From Lentzea nigeriaca (GTDB lineage: Bacteria; Actinomycetota; Actinomycetes; Mycobacteriales; Pseudonocardiaceae): 64,000 nucleotides of DNA. Positions 17,433 through 26,237 of this stretch are shown here, piece by piece. Where the stretch lies: positions 1-64,000 of the forward strand of contig NZ_JAFBCX010000022.1 in the NCBI RefSeq assembly GCF_016907955.1, written 5' to 3'. Position numbers and translations under genes: made by a program. Numbering within the stretch: position 1 is the first letter of the stretch; the number at the start of each line of letters is the position of its first letter. Below the pieces are notes generated by a model. It did no database searches, was not told where the DNA came from, and worked only from the letters and a program-made list of their open reading frames with translations.

Positions 17433-17936
17433 TCAGCCGGCGAAGATCGTGGCCGGGTCACCGGTGAACCAGGCGTTGTCGATCCGCATCCGGTGGATCA
17501 GCCAGCGCCTGCCGTCCCGGGCCAGTTCGACGTCGTAGGGGTTCTTCAACAGCGCGAACACCCCGTGATCGGCGGTCAGCAGGTGCTTGGCCTCGACGAG
17601 CGCGGTCAGCCGCGCGGTGTCGTTCCCGACGACGACACGCGTGTTGGTGACCTGGTGCGTGGTGTCCACCCGGCCGGTGAACAGGCCGAGGATGGTGGTG
17701 ACGATCGTGTCCCGGCCCGCCATCAGCGGTGGCCGCGCGCCCCACTTCGCGGCGGCAGGCCGGAAGTCGAGCTCGGCATCCGCGGCGAAGGCCGACGCGA
17801 ACAGCGCCTTGTCCTTCAGGTCCTGGCCGAGGGCGAAGCGGTGGAGCGCGTCGCCGATCTCGATCCGGTCCCGCAGTTCCTGCACGACTGCCGCGCCGCT
17901 CTCGGCGGCCAGAGCGTGGTGATCGGTGACGTACAT
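17433..17936 (-). CDS. SnoaL-like/NTF2-fold protein
   Basis: A 167-residue protein whose ATG at 17936 follows AGGAG. It shows the SnoaL-like order: an N-terminal helix pair (LRDRIEIGDALHRFALGQD), a cavity helix (DKALFASAFAADAELDF), LMAGRDTIVTTI, then the strands HQVTNTRVVVGND and WLIHRMRIDNAWFTGD. NTF2-fold proteins of this kind act as isomerases, cyclases or binding proteins for small ligands; which one is not visible. It is first in an operon with the oxidoreductase and is divergent from the LysR gene (115 bp apart), where a LysR site is expected. Confidence 0.8.
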   Translation of the reverse strand: MYVTDHHALAAESGAAVVQELRDRIEIGDALHRFALGQDLKDKALFASAFAADAELDFRPAAAKWGARPPLMAGRDTIVTTILGLFTGRVDTTHQVTNTRVVVGNDTARLTALVEAKHLLTADHGVFALLKNPYDVELARDGRRWLIHRMRIDNAWFTGDPATIFAG

Positions 17937-18051
17937 CCTGCTCCTTTGTGGACTGGTTTCCGACATCTCCAATCTCCGGTGGCCCAGCTGCCGGAACAAC
18001 GCCGATGTGTGCCACGATCGTGAAGCCACGCTTAACGATGTGAGGAGGGGC

Positions 18052-18948
18052 ATGCTGGAGCGGCACGAACTGGAGGCGTTCCTGACCCTGGCCGAGGAAC
18101 TGCACTTCGGCCGCACGGCGGAGCGGCTGCGCGTGTCCACCGCCCGGATCAGCCAGGCGATCCGCAAGCTGGAACGCCGGGTCGGGGTCCCGCTGTTCAC
18201 CCGGACCAGCCGCCGGGTGGAGTTGTCCCCGGTGGGACGCCGGCTCTACGAAGACCTCCGCCCGGCGTGGACCACGATCACCACCGCACTCGCCTGGGCG
18301 ATCGACACCGGCCGCGGGTTCACCGGGACCCTGCGGGTCTGCTTCACCGGCGCGGCCGCCGGCCAGCTGCTGGTCGGCGCCACCGAGCGTTTCGGGCAGC
18401 GCCACCCGGACTGCGAGGTCCGGATCCGCGAAGCCCAGCTGGGGGAGCTGATGCCGTGGCTGCAGGGCGGGGAGGTCGACATCGCGCTGGCGACCTTCCC
18501 GGTGCGCGAACCAGGCATCGACAGCGGTCCCGTGCTGGTGTCCGAAGCCCGCTTCCTCGCCGTCCCCACCGGCCATCCCTTCGCCGGGCGCGACTCCGTC
18601 TCCGTCGAGGACCTGGCCACGGTCACGATGCTGCAGCTACCGGACACCCTGCCCGAATCCCTGCGCGCCGACCGCACCCCGGCGACCACCCCGGCCGGCC
18701 ACCCGATCCGCACCGGCCGGTCCGCCGCCACGTTCCAGGAAATGCTCACCCTCATCGGCGCCGGACACGGCGTCTTCCCGGTCGGCGCCAACGTGCGGCG
18801 CTACTACGCCCGCCCCGACGTCGCCTACGTCCACCTCCACGACGCACCACCCCTGCAGTGGGGCATGCTCTGGCGCACCGACAACGCCACCGCCCGCGTC
18901 CGTGCCTTCAGCGACGCCGCCCACGACCTCATCTCCGCACACCGCTGA
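18052..18948 (+). CDS. LysR-family transcriptional regulator
   Basis: A 298-residue regulator from the ATG at 18052, preceded by GAGGAGGGG. The helix-turn-helix (MLERHELEAFLTLAEELHFG, ARISQAIRKLERRVGVPLF) is canonical, and the C-terminal half is the periplasmic-binding-like effector domain (LRVCFTGAAAGQL to YVHLHDAPPLQWGMLW). It is divergent from the SnoaL-like/oxidoreductase/MFS unit, the usual target arrangement for a LysR activator. The inducer is unknown. Confidence 0.9.
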   Translation: MLERHELEAFLTLAEELHFGRTAERLRVSTARISQAIRKLERRVGVPLFTRTSRRVELSPVGRRLYEDLRPAWTTITTALAWAIDTGRGFTGTLRVCFTGAAAGQLLVGATERFGQRHPDCEVRIREAQLGELMPWLQGGEVDIALATFPVREPGIDSGPVLVSEARFLAVPTGHPFAGRDSVSVEDLATVTMLQLPDTLPESLRADRTPATTPAGHPIRTGRSAATFQEMLTLIGAGHGVFPVGANVRRYYARPDVAYVHLHDAPPLQWGMLWRTDNATARVRAFSDAAHDLISAHR

Positions 18949-19233
18949 CCGCGGCTCTCTTCCGCGCCCGCCAGGCGAATGCGGCGCAGCATGTGCGAGT
19001 GCACACGGCGTGTTCTTGCCCGAGCATCGTCTCGGCGGCCCACGCGGTCGCGCACCAGACTTCGAGCAGCACGAGGACGGCTCGTACAGCTTGATCGACT
19101 TCGACCGGCCCGAATAGCCGCTCGTCGACCGCACACGCAGCACACGTGCTCACTCATGCCGAGTACCGGATGTCAGGGTAGGTCTGGACGGCTTCGTTCC
19201 AGGCGCGATCGCAAGGTGAGCGTCCGTGGCGCC

Positions 19234-20073
19234 TCAGCGAAAGTCGTTCGCGTGGTCTTCGGCCCACTGCGCGAACGTGTGGGCAGGACGACCGGTGACG
19301 TCCGCGACGACGGTCGACACCTGTGGCGGCGCGATGGTTCCAGCCTGCCATGCTGCCAAGATCGCGTCGATCCCGATGGGCGGCATGGTCTTGCCGAGTT
19401 CGACGCGTGCCTGTTCGACCGAGATCGGCTCGAGGGTGATCTCGCGACCGACGGCGGCACCGATGTGGCGTACCTGCTGCCGGATGGACAGTGACTCGGG
19501 CCCCCACACGGGGTAGGCGCGGCCGCGATGCCCCGGCCGGGTGAAAGCGGTCACCGCGAGCGCCGCCAGGTCCTTCTCGTGAATGGGCGCTGTCTGCGCG
19601 TCCGGGTAGGGCACCCGGACGGTGCTCTCGTCGCGGATCGAGTCCCGCCACCACCACAGGGTGTTGGTGGCGAACATTCCCGGCCGGATGAATGTCCATG
19701 CCAGGCCGGAGTTCTCGAGAGCGGACTCGACGGCGATGTGCGACCGGGCGATGGGGTTGTGCGCGGCATCCGGGTGGAGGACGGACCCGGACGACAGGAG
19801 GACCACGTGCTGGACGCCGGCGGACTCGGCCGCCGTCACGAAGCCGTCGATTCCCTCCGGCTTGGCGTAGAGGAACACGCGCTGCGCACCGTCGAGAACG
19901 GCAGGCAGGGTTTCCGGGCTCTCCAGATCGGCCGTGACGACTTCCGCTCCAGGCGGGAAGCCCGTCGGGAGCGGCTTCCGGCTCGTCAACCGAACCTTCT
20001 CACCCGCCGAACTCAGACCCGCCGCGACATTGCGACCGACATTGCCGCCGGCGCCGAAGACCACTGTGACCAT
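19234..20073 (-). CDS. NmrA-like NAD(P)-binding SDR-family protein
   Basis: A 279-residue protein with the N-terminal Rossmann motif VFGAGGNVGRNVA and NmrA-type features: VLLSSGSVLHPD, WTFIRPGMFATN, and a C-terminal substrate part without a clear YxxxK. Such atypical SDRs act as redox sensors or NADPH:quinone reductases (QorB-like). It is divergent from the HxlR gene at 20136, with an inverted repeat in the shared promoter. A second, related SDR/HxlR pair lies at 45-46 kb. Confidence 0.85.
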   Translation of the reverse strand: MVTVVFGAGGNVGRNVAAGLSSAGEKVRLTSRKPLPTGFPPGAEVVTADLESPETLPAVLDGAQRVFLYAKPEGIDGFVTAAESAGVQHVVLLSSGSVLHPDAAHNPIARSHIAVESALENSGLAWTFIRPGMFATNTLWWWRDSIRDESTVRVPYPDAQTAPIHEKDLAALAVTAFTRPGHRGRAYPVWGPESLSIRQQVRHIGAAVGREITLEPISVEQARVELGKTMPPIGIDAILAAWQAGTIAPPQVSTVVADVTGRPAHTFAQWAEDHANDFR

Positions 20074-20092
20074 GCCGGAAGGCTAGATCGGT

Positions 20093-20129
20093 AGCTTACT
20101 GCTCGAAAGTACCTACCTCCGGGTAAGCT
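20093..20129. promoter_or_regulatory. Candidate HxlR operator
   Basis: AGCTTAC at 20093-20099 is repeated inverted as GTAAGCT at 20123-20129, with a GTACCTACC half-site between, in the 62-bp gap shared by the divergent SDR and HxlR genes. HxlR-type regulators bind such inverted repeats and control the adjacent oxidoreductase. Confidence 0.45.
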
Positions 20130-20135
20130 CCGGAC

Positions 20136-20534
20136 ATGGAGGTAGGTTCCGAGGTCGAGCGGCACGCGTGGCAGGGCATGAGTGACGCGTTCAACAGCGA
20201 GTGCCCGGCGCGCGAGGTGCTCGAGCACATCACCGGCCGCTGGGGAATGTTGATCTTGGCGGCACTGGGAGAGGGCCCGCGGCGCTTCTCCGAACTGCAT
20301 GCGACGATCGGTGGGATCAGCGAGAAGATGCTGTCCCAAACACTGCGCACCCTGGTGCGGGACGGGCTCGTCGCGCGAACGGTGGAGCCCACCACGCCGC
20401 CGCGGGTCAGTTACGAACTCACGCCACTCGGCCGAGGCCTCACCAAGTCACTGGAACAGTTCCTGGGCTGGATCCGGCAGCACACGATCGACGTCGTCAC
20501 CGCCCAGCGCCGCCACGACCAGCAGCACCGATGA
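20136..20534 (+). CDS. HxlR-family winged-helix regulator
   Basis: A 132-residue protein: CPAREVLEHITGRWGMLIL, GPRRFSELHATIGGISEKML, LRTLVRDGLVARTVEPTTPP and VSYELTPLGRGL are textbook HxlR. The single cysteine near the start of the domain (Cys23) is where redox- or electrophile-sensing members carry theirs. Its target is most likely the divergent NmrA-like SDR. Confidence 0.9.
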   Translation: MEVGSEVERHAWQGMSDAFNSECPAREVLEHITGRWGMLILAALGEGPRRFSELHATIGGISEKMLSQTLRTLVRDGLVARTVEPTTPPRVSYELTPLGRGLTKSLEQFLGWIRQHTIDVVTAQRRHDQQHR

Positions 20535-20690
20535 GGCTGCCGGCACGAGCTCGCCTGACCCCCGCATCTCCTGTGCCGCGCCCGAGTCCCGAACGCGCGC
20601 TCATGCCGCCGAGCGTATGTCGACCGCAGACGAAATGGAGGTAACGAGCCTTGGCACGGCGTCGAGACCACATTCCCAATACCTAAGTGG

Positions 20691-21171
20691 TCACGCCACT
20701 TTCAGCCCACTCTGCCGGTCCCAGCTCCACCCACCTCCGATCTCCCACCGGTGCTGCAGAGCCGCCAGCATCCTGGCGATCATGACGTCGGTCACGTGCG
20801 AGTAGTCGTCGTCGACGTCCTTGCGCTCGTGCCCCAACCGCTCGAGCCTCAGCACCCGCGGCACCTTCTCCTCGACGAGCCACGTCTCGTGCGTGTGGCG
20901 GAGATCGTGAAAGTGCATCTCCTGGTTGATCGGCACTTCGCCGCCAGCTTCTCGACAAGGAACGGTGGCAGGTGCACGTGGCGGGCGTCTTGGGCGGACC
21001 GAGTTCCAGCTTCCGTCCGCGGACTTCGTGCAGGGCACCGAACTTCGCGTCCACGTGGATGCGCGGGTTGTCGTCGAGACAGGTCCTGATCCACTGCAGC
21101 CCGGCCGGCTCACCCCACCGCATACCGGTGTGGGCGGCGGTGATCGTCAGCAACCCGTCGTCCGGCTCCAT
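20691..21171 (-). pseudogene. Decayed tyrosine recombinase (integrase)
   Basis: The minus strand encodes integrase pieces in different frames. TGMRWGEPAGLQW carries the first catalytic Arg box (residues near 21100), and HFHDLRHTHETWL then GHERKDVDDDYSHV carry the HxLRHT and Tyr-region boxes (about 20780-20920). At least one frameshift separates them near 20950, and the N-terminal half of the protein is missing. It is therefore inactive. It may be the integrase of an old element related to the tRNA-Val scar or the interspersed repeats, but that link is inference. Confidence 0.75.
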
Positions 21172-21404
21172 CCTTCCCGCCAGTGCGTCGACCTCGCCGG
21201 TGGTGGCGTGCGGGCGTTCGGGGCGATCATCGAAGTTGATCCGCAGCTTCCGGCACGGGATTCGCTCCGATCAGGCCCTCGTCGACGGCTTCGGCCGGGC
21301 CGCTGCTGCCGGGGCAAGCCGGGCAATGACGCTTGCTGCTGGTCCAGCGACAGGAGACTCCGCAGAAGGCCCGTCGCCCGCTCTTGGTGGTGCAGGATGA
21401 CGGC

Positions 21405-22109
21405 ATGGATGGGCGTGGGTATCTGGAGAAGCTCATTGCCGACAGTCTGGGAGCGGGGAAGGGACAGTCGGCACTCGGCAGGCAGAGCAGCATCAACTGG
21501 CTCGAGATCCGCGGGGTGGCGATCGGGCTGGTGGCCGCGGGGGCACTCCCTCAGGAGGAGGCCGAGCAGATTCTCGCCGACCTGGAGGTGACCCTGCAGC
21601 GTTCCGGTTGGCTCACGGTCCTGCGACAGGAGACGTCGGCCACGAGCAGTGGCGAGGCTGTGGCCACGCGAATGGGCGTCGAGCGACCCGAGTGGCGGCA
21701 GGCAATCGAAGACCCGCCCACTCCCGTATTGCGCCACGTTGTTCCGCTTGCGGGACGTACCCTCACGATCGGGGAGTTAACTGCGAATCTGGTGTGCCTG
21801 GAGGTGTGGTCGACCTTCCTCGCGCTGAACCTCGTGCATGTCGCTATCGACATGCACCGAATGCGGGAACGTTTCGGACCAGGTGTGCGCTGGCGCGGGT
21901 GGGATGACGCCGGAACCCAGTACCGAGGTGGAGGCGGGGGCAGATCGGGGTCGCACGTCTTGTTCGCCGAGAGGTGCGTATTTGAACCAGGCCCACCGGC
22001 AGAAGCACGCGTTCTCACCCTGGTCGCCGAACATCCCGGCGGGCAGATCACGATCCCCATCCCGTTGCCCGCCGGCCGACAGGAGTCCGGCACCGACTCG
22101 GTCGACTGA
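21405..22109 (+). CDS. Conserved actinobacterial hypothetical protein
   Basis: A 234-residue soluble protein starting MDGRGYLEKLIADSLG. The N-terminal half is helical (AIGLVAAGALPQEEAEQILA). The C-terminal half holds LTIGELTANLVCLEVWSTFL and a strand-rich end with WRGWDDAGTQY, a GGGG loop and TLVAEHPGGQITIPIPL. The end resembles a short beta-sandwich found in many streptomycete hypothetical proteins. No catalytic motif is seen and function is unknown. It lies between the integrase remnant and a transposase remnant, so it may be cargo of a decayed element. Confidence 0.6.
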   Translation: MDGRGYLEKLIADSLGAGKGQSALGRQSSINWLEIRGVAIGLVAAGALPQEEAEQILADLEVTLQRSGWLTVLRQETSATSSGEAVATRMGVERPEWRQAIEDPPTPVLRHVVPLAGRTLTIGELTANLVCLEVWSTFLALNLVHVAIDMHRMRERFGPGVRWRGWDDAGTQYRGGGGGRSGSHVLFAERCVFEPGPPAEARVLTLVAEHPGGQITIPIPLPAGRQESGTDSVD

Positions 22110-22151
22110 TCGCCAACCTCCATACAACCCTGACCGAGGGCTGCGCCCATC

Positions 22152-22319
22152 ATGTCCTCTGCAAACCTGGACATTCCCGACGCGGCCGGGCTCGCCGCTC
22201 GACGAGCCGCAGTCGCCGGACGCATCATCCACAGCGGACGCCGACATCGACTCCGGCTTCCTCGCGACTGGCCCTACAACCGCCTCATCCACACCGCCTA
22301 CACCGCGCTACAGACCTGA
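22152..22319 (+). pseudogene. Possible IS1380-type transposase C-terminal remnant
   Basis: A 55-codon reading frame (ATG 22152, TGA 22317) ends RIIHSGRRHRLRLPRDWPYN followed by RLIHTAYTAL. This resembles the closing segment of IS1380-family transposases (ARI-x-GxRR-x-L-x-W). No upstream part of such a gene is found, so it would be a 3' remnant. An independent small protein is the alternative. Confidence 0.35.
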
Positions 22320-22455
22320 CCCAGCACCCCCGACCCCATGACTAGGACCCGGAGAACCGGCGGCCCCAGCGCCGGGAATCACCCCTGCCCAACACAAACG
22401 AGCACACCGAATCGTCCACCGGCATCCCATCCCGGCGCCAAGTGAAAGATCGAGG

Positions 22456-23871
22456 CTAGTGGCCTCCCTTGCCTTCCCCTTCGCGCTTCTTGTCGCCCTT
22501 CTTCTCGCCGTTATCGTTCTTGTCGCCGTTGTTGTCGTTGACGCGTTCGGACTTCAGGACCTGATCTGAGTCGATGAGCACCTTGCCGCCGTCGGTGATC
22601 AGGTGCAGTTGGCGTGTCTCTCGGAGTCGGCCACTGCTCTCCGTGGTGTATTCCACGCCGATGGTCACCGTGTCGGCGTTGGTGGCCTGCGGCGCCGCGG
22701 TGACGACGAGGGTCTTGACGCCCTTCCACGCCTTCTCGTACTGGTCTCGGCCCTGCGCCTGCATGGCAGGGCTCAGCCGTGTCCACGCTTCGTCGGTGCG
22801 GTCGGGAAGCAGGGCGTAGTAGTCGGCCACGGCCTGTTGCAGCTCTGCGGCGGTGACGGTGCTGGTTGTCGACGTGGGTGGTGGGCCTGCGACCTTGTTG
22901 GAGGACGACTGCGGGTACAGCAGCACGATGAGCACGATGGCGGCGATCGCCGCCGCGGCGACCGGCAGTGCGAAACGTGGCCGGCGCCATGGCGGGGCCG
23001 GTGAACCCGCTACCGGCTGCAGATCCAGGCGGGTCGGGGCCGGGGCGGGGCGATCGGCCGCGGCCGCGCGCAGACTCACTGCTGCTTGAGCCATCGTGGG
23101 ACGCGACGCAGGATCCGTTCGCATCATGTGCAGCACGACATCGGAGACCGGGCCGTGGTGTGCGGGCGGAACGAACTGTCCGGCAGCCACGGTGTGCAGC
23201 AGCGCGATGGCGTTGTCACCGTCTCCGAACGGTGCACGCCCTTCCACCGCCGTATAGAGGCTGGCTCCGAGAGAGAACACGTCACTGGCGGCGTTGGGCT
23301 CGTGTCCCTGCGCTACTTCCGGTGCCAGGAACGCCGGTGTCCCGACCAGCAGGCCGGTGGCGGTGACGGTGGTGTCACCGTGGGCGCGGGCGATGCCGAA
23401 GTCGGTGATCTTCGCGGTGCCGGTGTCGGTGATCAGGATGTTCGCGGGCTTGATGTCGCGGTGCACGATGCCCGCCTCGTGTGCCGCCGCCAGCGCGGCG
23501 GCGACCTGTCCCCCGATCTGAGCGGCCTGGGCCGCGGGCAGCGGTCCGCGCGCTGCGATGAGCTCGGCGAGACTGCGCGCCGGGACGTACTCCATGACCA
23601 GGACCGGCCGACCGCAGTCCTCGGTGACGTCGTGCACGGTAACCGCACCGGGGTGCTGAAGCCGGGCGGCGATCCGTCCTTCCCGAACCGCTCGTTGCCG
23701 GGCACGCTCGGCGTCCTCTGTGGACAGTCCAGGTGGGAGTGCGAGGTGCTTGAGTGCGACGACACGGCCGAGGCGTTCGTCGAACGCCTGCCACACCACG
23801 CCCATGCCGCCGGCGCCGATCCGTTGGTTGAGGCGGTAACGGCCTGCGATCAGATCGCCCTGCTCGGTCAC
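22456..23871 (-). CDS. Membrane Ser/Thr protein kinase with extracytoplasmic domain
   Basis: A 471-residue kinase. The N-terminal domain is complete: glycine loop IGAGGMGVV (18-26), Lys41, HRDIKPAN (Asp139), DFG (Asp157), GTPAFLAPE. A membrane helix follows at about 300-320 (ALPVAAAAIAAIVLIVLL). The outer part (about 340-440: VADYYALLPDRTDEAW) is a small SnoaL/NTF2-like or sensor domain, without PASTA repeats. A Lys/Glu/Asp/Asn-rich tail ends the protein. It probably senses an external signal and phosphorylates cytoplasmic targets. It is divergent from the second kinase at 24048, so the two may share promoter control. Confidence 0.9.
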   Translation of the reverse strand: MTEQGDLIAGRYRLNQRIGAGGMGVVWQAFDERLGRVVALKHLALPPGLSTEDAERARQRAVREGRIAARLQHPGAVTVHDVTEDCGRPVLVMEYVPARSLAELIAARGPLPAAQAAQIGGQVAAALAAAHEAGIVHRDIKPANILITDTGTAKITDFGIARAHGDTTVTATGLLVGTPAFLAPEVAQGHEPNAASDVFSLGASLYTAVEGRAPFGDGDNAIALLHTVAAGQFVPPAHHGPVSDVVLHMMRTDPASRPTMAQAAVSLRAAAADRPAPAPTRLDLQPVAGSPAPPWRRPRFALPVAAAAIAAIVLIVLLYPQSSSNKVAGPPPTSTTSTVTAAELQQAVADYYALLPDRTDEAWTRLSPAMQAQGRDQYEKAWKGVKTLVVTAAPQATNADTVTIGVEYTTESSGRLRETRQLHLITDGGKVLIDSDQVLKSERVNDNNGDKNDNGEKKGDKKREGEGKGGH

Positions 23872-24047
23872 CGACGCCTCCTCCGATCACGCTTGGCTTC
23901 AGCAGCATAGGTGCCGCCACGACGCCGTCGTGCTCAAGCACCGCAGGACTGGTTACCCCTGACTCGCTGATCGGATGCTCCGAAAGGTTCGCGTCCGCGG
24001 GCCAGCGGGCATACAGGAGCCACCCGACCCCCGACGGGAAGGCTGCC

Positions 24048-25187
24048 ATGTCCGTATCCGCCGAGGACCGTCTGATCGCCGAACGGTACGAGCTCGCCGA
24101 GCTGCTGGGCTCAGGCGCTATGGCTGACGTACGTCGTGCGTGGGACACCCGGTTGCAGCGACACGTCGCGGTCAAGCTGTTCCGCGCCGGGTCCGATGTG
24201 GCCGATGTGCTCCGCTTCGACAACGAGGTCAAGACGCTGGCCGCGTTGTCCCATCCCGGACTGGTGCAGGTGCACGACGCCGGAACCACGGCAGGCACGC
24301 CGTTCGTCGTGCTGCAGATCGTCGACGGATGCACGCTGCGCGATCGCATCACGCACGGCCCGCTCGAGGTGGACGACGTGCGACGGCTGGGCGCAGAACT
24401 CGCCGACGCGCTCGCCTACGTGCACGCCCACGGCGTGGTGCACCGGGACATCAAGCCGTCCAACATCCTGCTCGACCGCGACGGCAACGCCCACCTCGCC
24501 GACTTCGGACTGGCGCGGCTGATCGGCACGACCCGGCTCACCAGAACCGACCAGCTGGTCGGCACCGCCGCCTACCTCGCCCCGGAGCAGGTGCGCGGAG
24601 AGGAGTTCGGCCACCCGGTGGACGTGTACGCGCTCGGCCTCGTGCTCCTCGAGTGCCTCACCGGGCGGCGGGAGTACGAAGGCAGCGAGATCGAGGCCGC
24701 GGTCGCTCGCCTGCACCGCCAGCCCATCGTTCCCGACGAGTTGCCGGCGGACCTGAAGCGCCTGCTGACGCTCATGACCTCGCTGTCGCCACGCCGGCGA
24801 CCGACGGCAACCGAATGCGCACAAGCGTTGCGAGACACAGGCGACGCCCCGACCCGTGTCGGAGCGCCGGTCCATCCACGCCGTCCGATCCGGTTGCTCG
24901 TGGCCTCCGTGCTACTGGCAGCGCTCGGCGCGGCCGGTGTCACCGCTACCGTCCTCTCTCCACCTCCGCCCGGCGAGTCCGCTCCTCCGGCGACCACGAC
25001 ACTGGTGGCGCCGACGACCAGCACACCCGCGCCCGCCACCGGTTCGGCTCAGCCGCAGAGCAATCCAGCCGTTGTCGTGCCGGCCCAGGTCAACCCGCCG
25101 GCTGACGACAAGGTCGGAGGGAAGAAGGGCGAGGAGGACAAGCCCAGGAAGCCGGACAAGGACAGGAAGGACTCGGACAAGGGCTGA
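24048..25187 (+). CDS. Membrane Ser/Thr protein kinase, paralogue of the one at 27.4 kb
   Basis: A 379-residue kinase: glycine loop LGSGAMADV, Lys43, HRDIKPSN (Asp134), DFG (Asp152), GTAAYLAPE. Unlike the first kinase it has no sensor fold outside: after one membrane helix (about 278-298) only a Pro/Thr-rich and Lys/Asp-rich tail follows (DKVGGKKGEEDKPRKPDKDR). The catalytic domain is close to that of the kinase at 27375-28469 (LSHPGLV, RRFDNE/LRFDNE, VVHRD.KPSNIL, TTRLTR.DQ.VGTAAYLAPE), which shows a recent duplication. The charged tail may bind wall or DNA polyanions; that is inference. Confidence 0.9.
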   Translation: MSVSAEDRLIAERYELAELLGSGAMADVRRAWDTRLQRHVAVKLFRAGSDVADVLRFDNEVKTLAALSHPGLVQVHDAGTTAGTPFVVLQIVDGCTLRDRITHGPLEVDDVRRLGAELADALAYVHAHGVVHRDIKPSNILLDRDGNAHLADFGLARLIGTTRLTRTDQLVGTAAYLAPEQVRGEEFGHPVDVYALGLVLLECLTGRREYEGSEIEAAVARLHRQPIVPDELPADLKRLLTLMTSLSPRRRPTATECAQALRDTGDAPTRVGAPVHPRRPIRLLVASVLLAALGAAGVTATVLSPPPPGESAPPATTTLVAPTTSTPAPATGSAQPQSNPAVVVPAQVNPPADDKVGGKKGEEDKPRKPDKDRKDSDKG

Positions 25188-25195
25188 CCGGGCGG

Positions 25196-25220
25196 CGACA
25201 TCTGATCAGGTGATGTCGCG
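25196..25220. terminator. Bidirectional hairpin between convergent genes
   Basis: An 8-bp stem (GCGACATC 25196-25203 with GATGTCGC 25213-25220) lies just after the kinase stop and overlaps the 3' end of the small membrane protein gene on the other strand. Confidence 0.5.
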
Positions 25221-25490
25221 GGCCAGTCCACACGTCATGGTGTGATGCGGAAGCTCGGCGAACCCCATACGCAGAATGCGCCGGGCCGCATCGCAGGCAG
25301 GCCTGTCCCGCGCCAGCAGCCTTTCCAGCGCCAGGGCGGCCACGACGAACGCGCCGGCCACAACGACCGGCCACGCGACGCGTTCCACCACCGCCAGCAC
25401 GCTGTGGATCACCGCGACGATCAAGTACACGGTGGCCAGACAGCGGACCTTGAGCCGCGCAGCGCGGTCGCGTTGTCCGGCCTGCTTCAT
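25206..25490 (-). CDS. Small membrane protein, unknown
   Basis: 94 residues from the ATG at 25490 (MKQAGQRDRAARLKVRCLAT). Two hydrophobic segments (CLATVYLIVAVIHSVLAV, AWPVVVAGAFVVAALALE) predict two membrane helices, followed by a cytoplasmic tail with cysteines (RPACDAARRILRM, MTCGLA). The gene reads toward the kinase and ends over the terminator. No family is recognised. Upstream in-frame codons to 25592 are unlikely to be translated. Confidence 0.5.
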   Translation of the reverse strand: MKQAGQRDRAARLKVRCLATVYLIVAVIHSVLAVVERVAWPVVVAGAFVVAALALERLLARDRPACDAARRILRMGFAELPHHTMTCGLARDIT

Positions 25491-25802
25491 GGTGACCTGA
25501 TCGTGACGGTTCCTCGCATCGTTACGACGTGCCCGCGTCGGCCGAGGGCCGAGACGATCGATCGTTGCGACACATCGCGACGGCACAGACACTTAACGTC
25601 GCGCACAAGGGGAGACGCAGGGATTAGTCCACTCTGGCCGGACGCTTTCGCGTTTGGTGCGTTGCACCAGGGATATCCACAGAACGAACAACGTGCTTCA
25701 ACCCACGATCAACAAAGGCGTTGCCGTCGTTCGGCGAGTGCCTGACCGTGGAGAAGTACTCGGCGGCGACGACTTCGCCGCCGACGAACGAGTGGAGGTG
25801 TC
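25491..25802. other. Intergenic region upstream of the GlsB-type gene
   Basis: 312 bp without a gene. Its left part (about 25550-25595) resembles the sequence near 36255-36315 upstream of the decayed GlsB copy, so promoter and gene were duplicated together. A GC-rich stem (CGGCGGCGA / TCGCCGCCG, about 25766-25788) lies shortly before the GGAGGTGT ribosome site. Confidence 0.45.
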
Positions 25803-26075
25803 ATGGAGATCACCGGCATCCTCAGCGCCTTGATCGTCGGACTGGTGATCGGTGTGCTCGGCAAGCTGGTCATGCCAGGCAGGCAGAAGACCCCGATCTG
25901 GCTCACGATTCTCGTCGGCATCGTGGCCGCCTTCGTCGGAACGGCCATCGCCCGCGGGCTCGGCGTTGCGAACACCGAAGGCATCGACTGGATCGAAGTA
26001 CTCATCCAGATCGCGCTCGCGGCTGCGGGCATCGGCATCGTCGCCGGGACCCGCAAGCACAAGTCGATCCTTTGA
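25803..26075 (+). CDS. GlsB/YeaQ/YmgE-family stress membrane protein
   Basis: 90 residues. Three membrane segments (GILSALIVGLVIGVLGKL, WLTILVGIVAAFVGTAIARG, IQIALAAAGIGIVAG) and the family signature GKLVMPGRQKTP between the first two identify the GlsB/YeaQ/YmgE family, small proteins induced by envelope or general stress. The GGAGGTGT ribosome site precedes the ATG. A frame-broken second copy lies at 36366-36503. Its position among kinases and vesicle genes fits a stress-responsive block. Confidence 0.9.
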   Translation: MEITGILSALIVGLVIGVLGKLVMPGRQKTPIWLTILVGIVAAFVGTAIARGLGVANTEGIDWIEVLIQIALAAAGIGIVAGTRKHKSIL

Positions 26076-26163
26076 CAGCCGCATTGTCGGGCAAGGTCTT
26101 GCCGCTCGATGCTTAGGTCGAGGGACCTTCGACCTTTCTGCTGGGCACTGAGTGGCTCTCCAG

Positions 26164-26204
26164 GGGCTCCGATTACCGCTTGGCCACGGCGGGAATCGGA
26201 GCCC
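26164..26204. terminator. Bidirectional hairpin
   Basis: An 11-bp perfect stem (GGGCTCCGATT 26164-26174 with AATCGGAGCCC 26194-26204) separates the convergent GlsB-type gene and the membrane protein ending at 26238. Confidence 0.6.
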
Positions 26205-26237
26205 GCAACATGTCCGGGCAGACCTCGAACGCGCACA

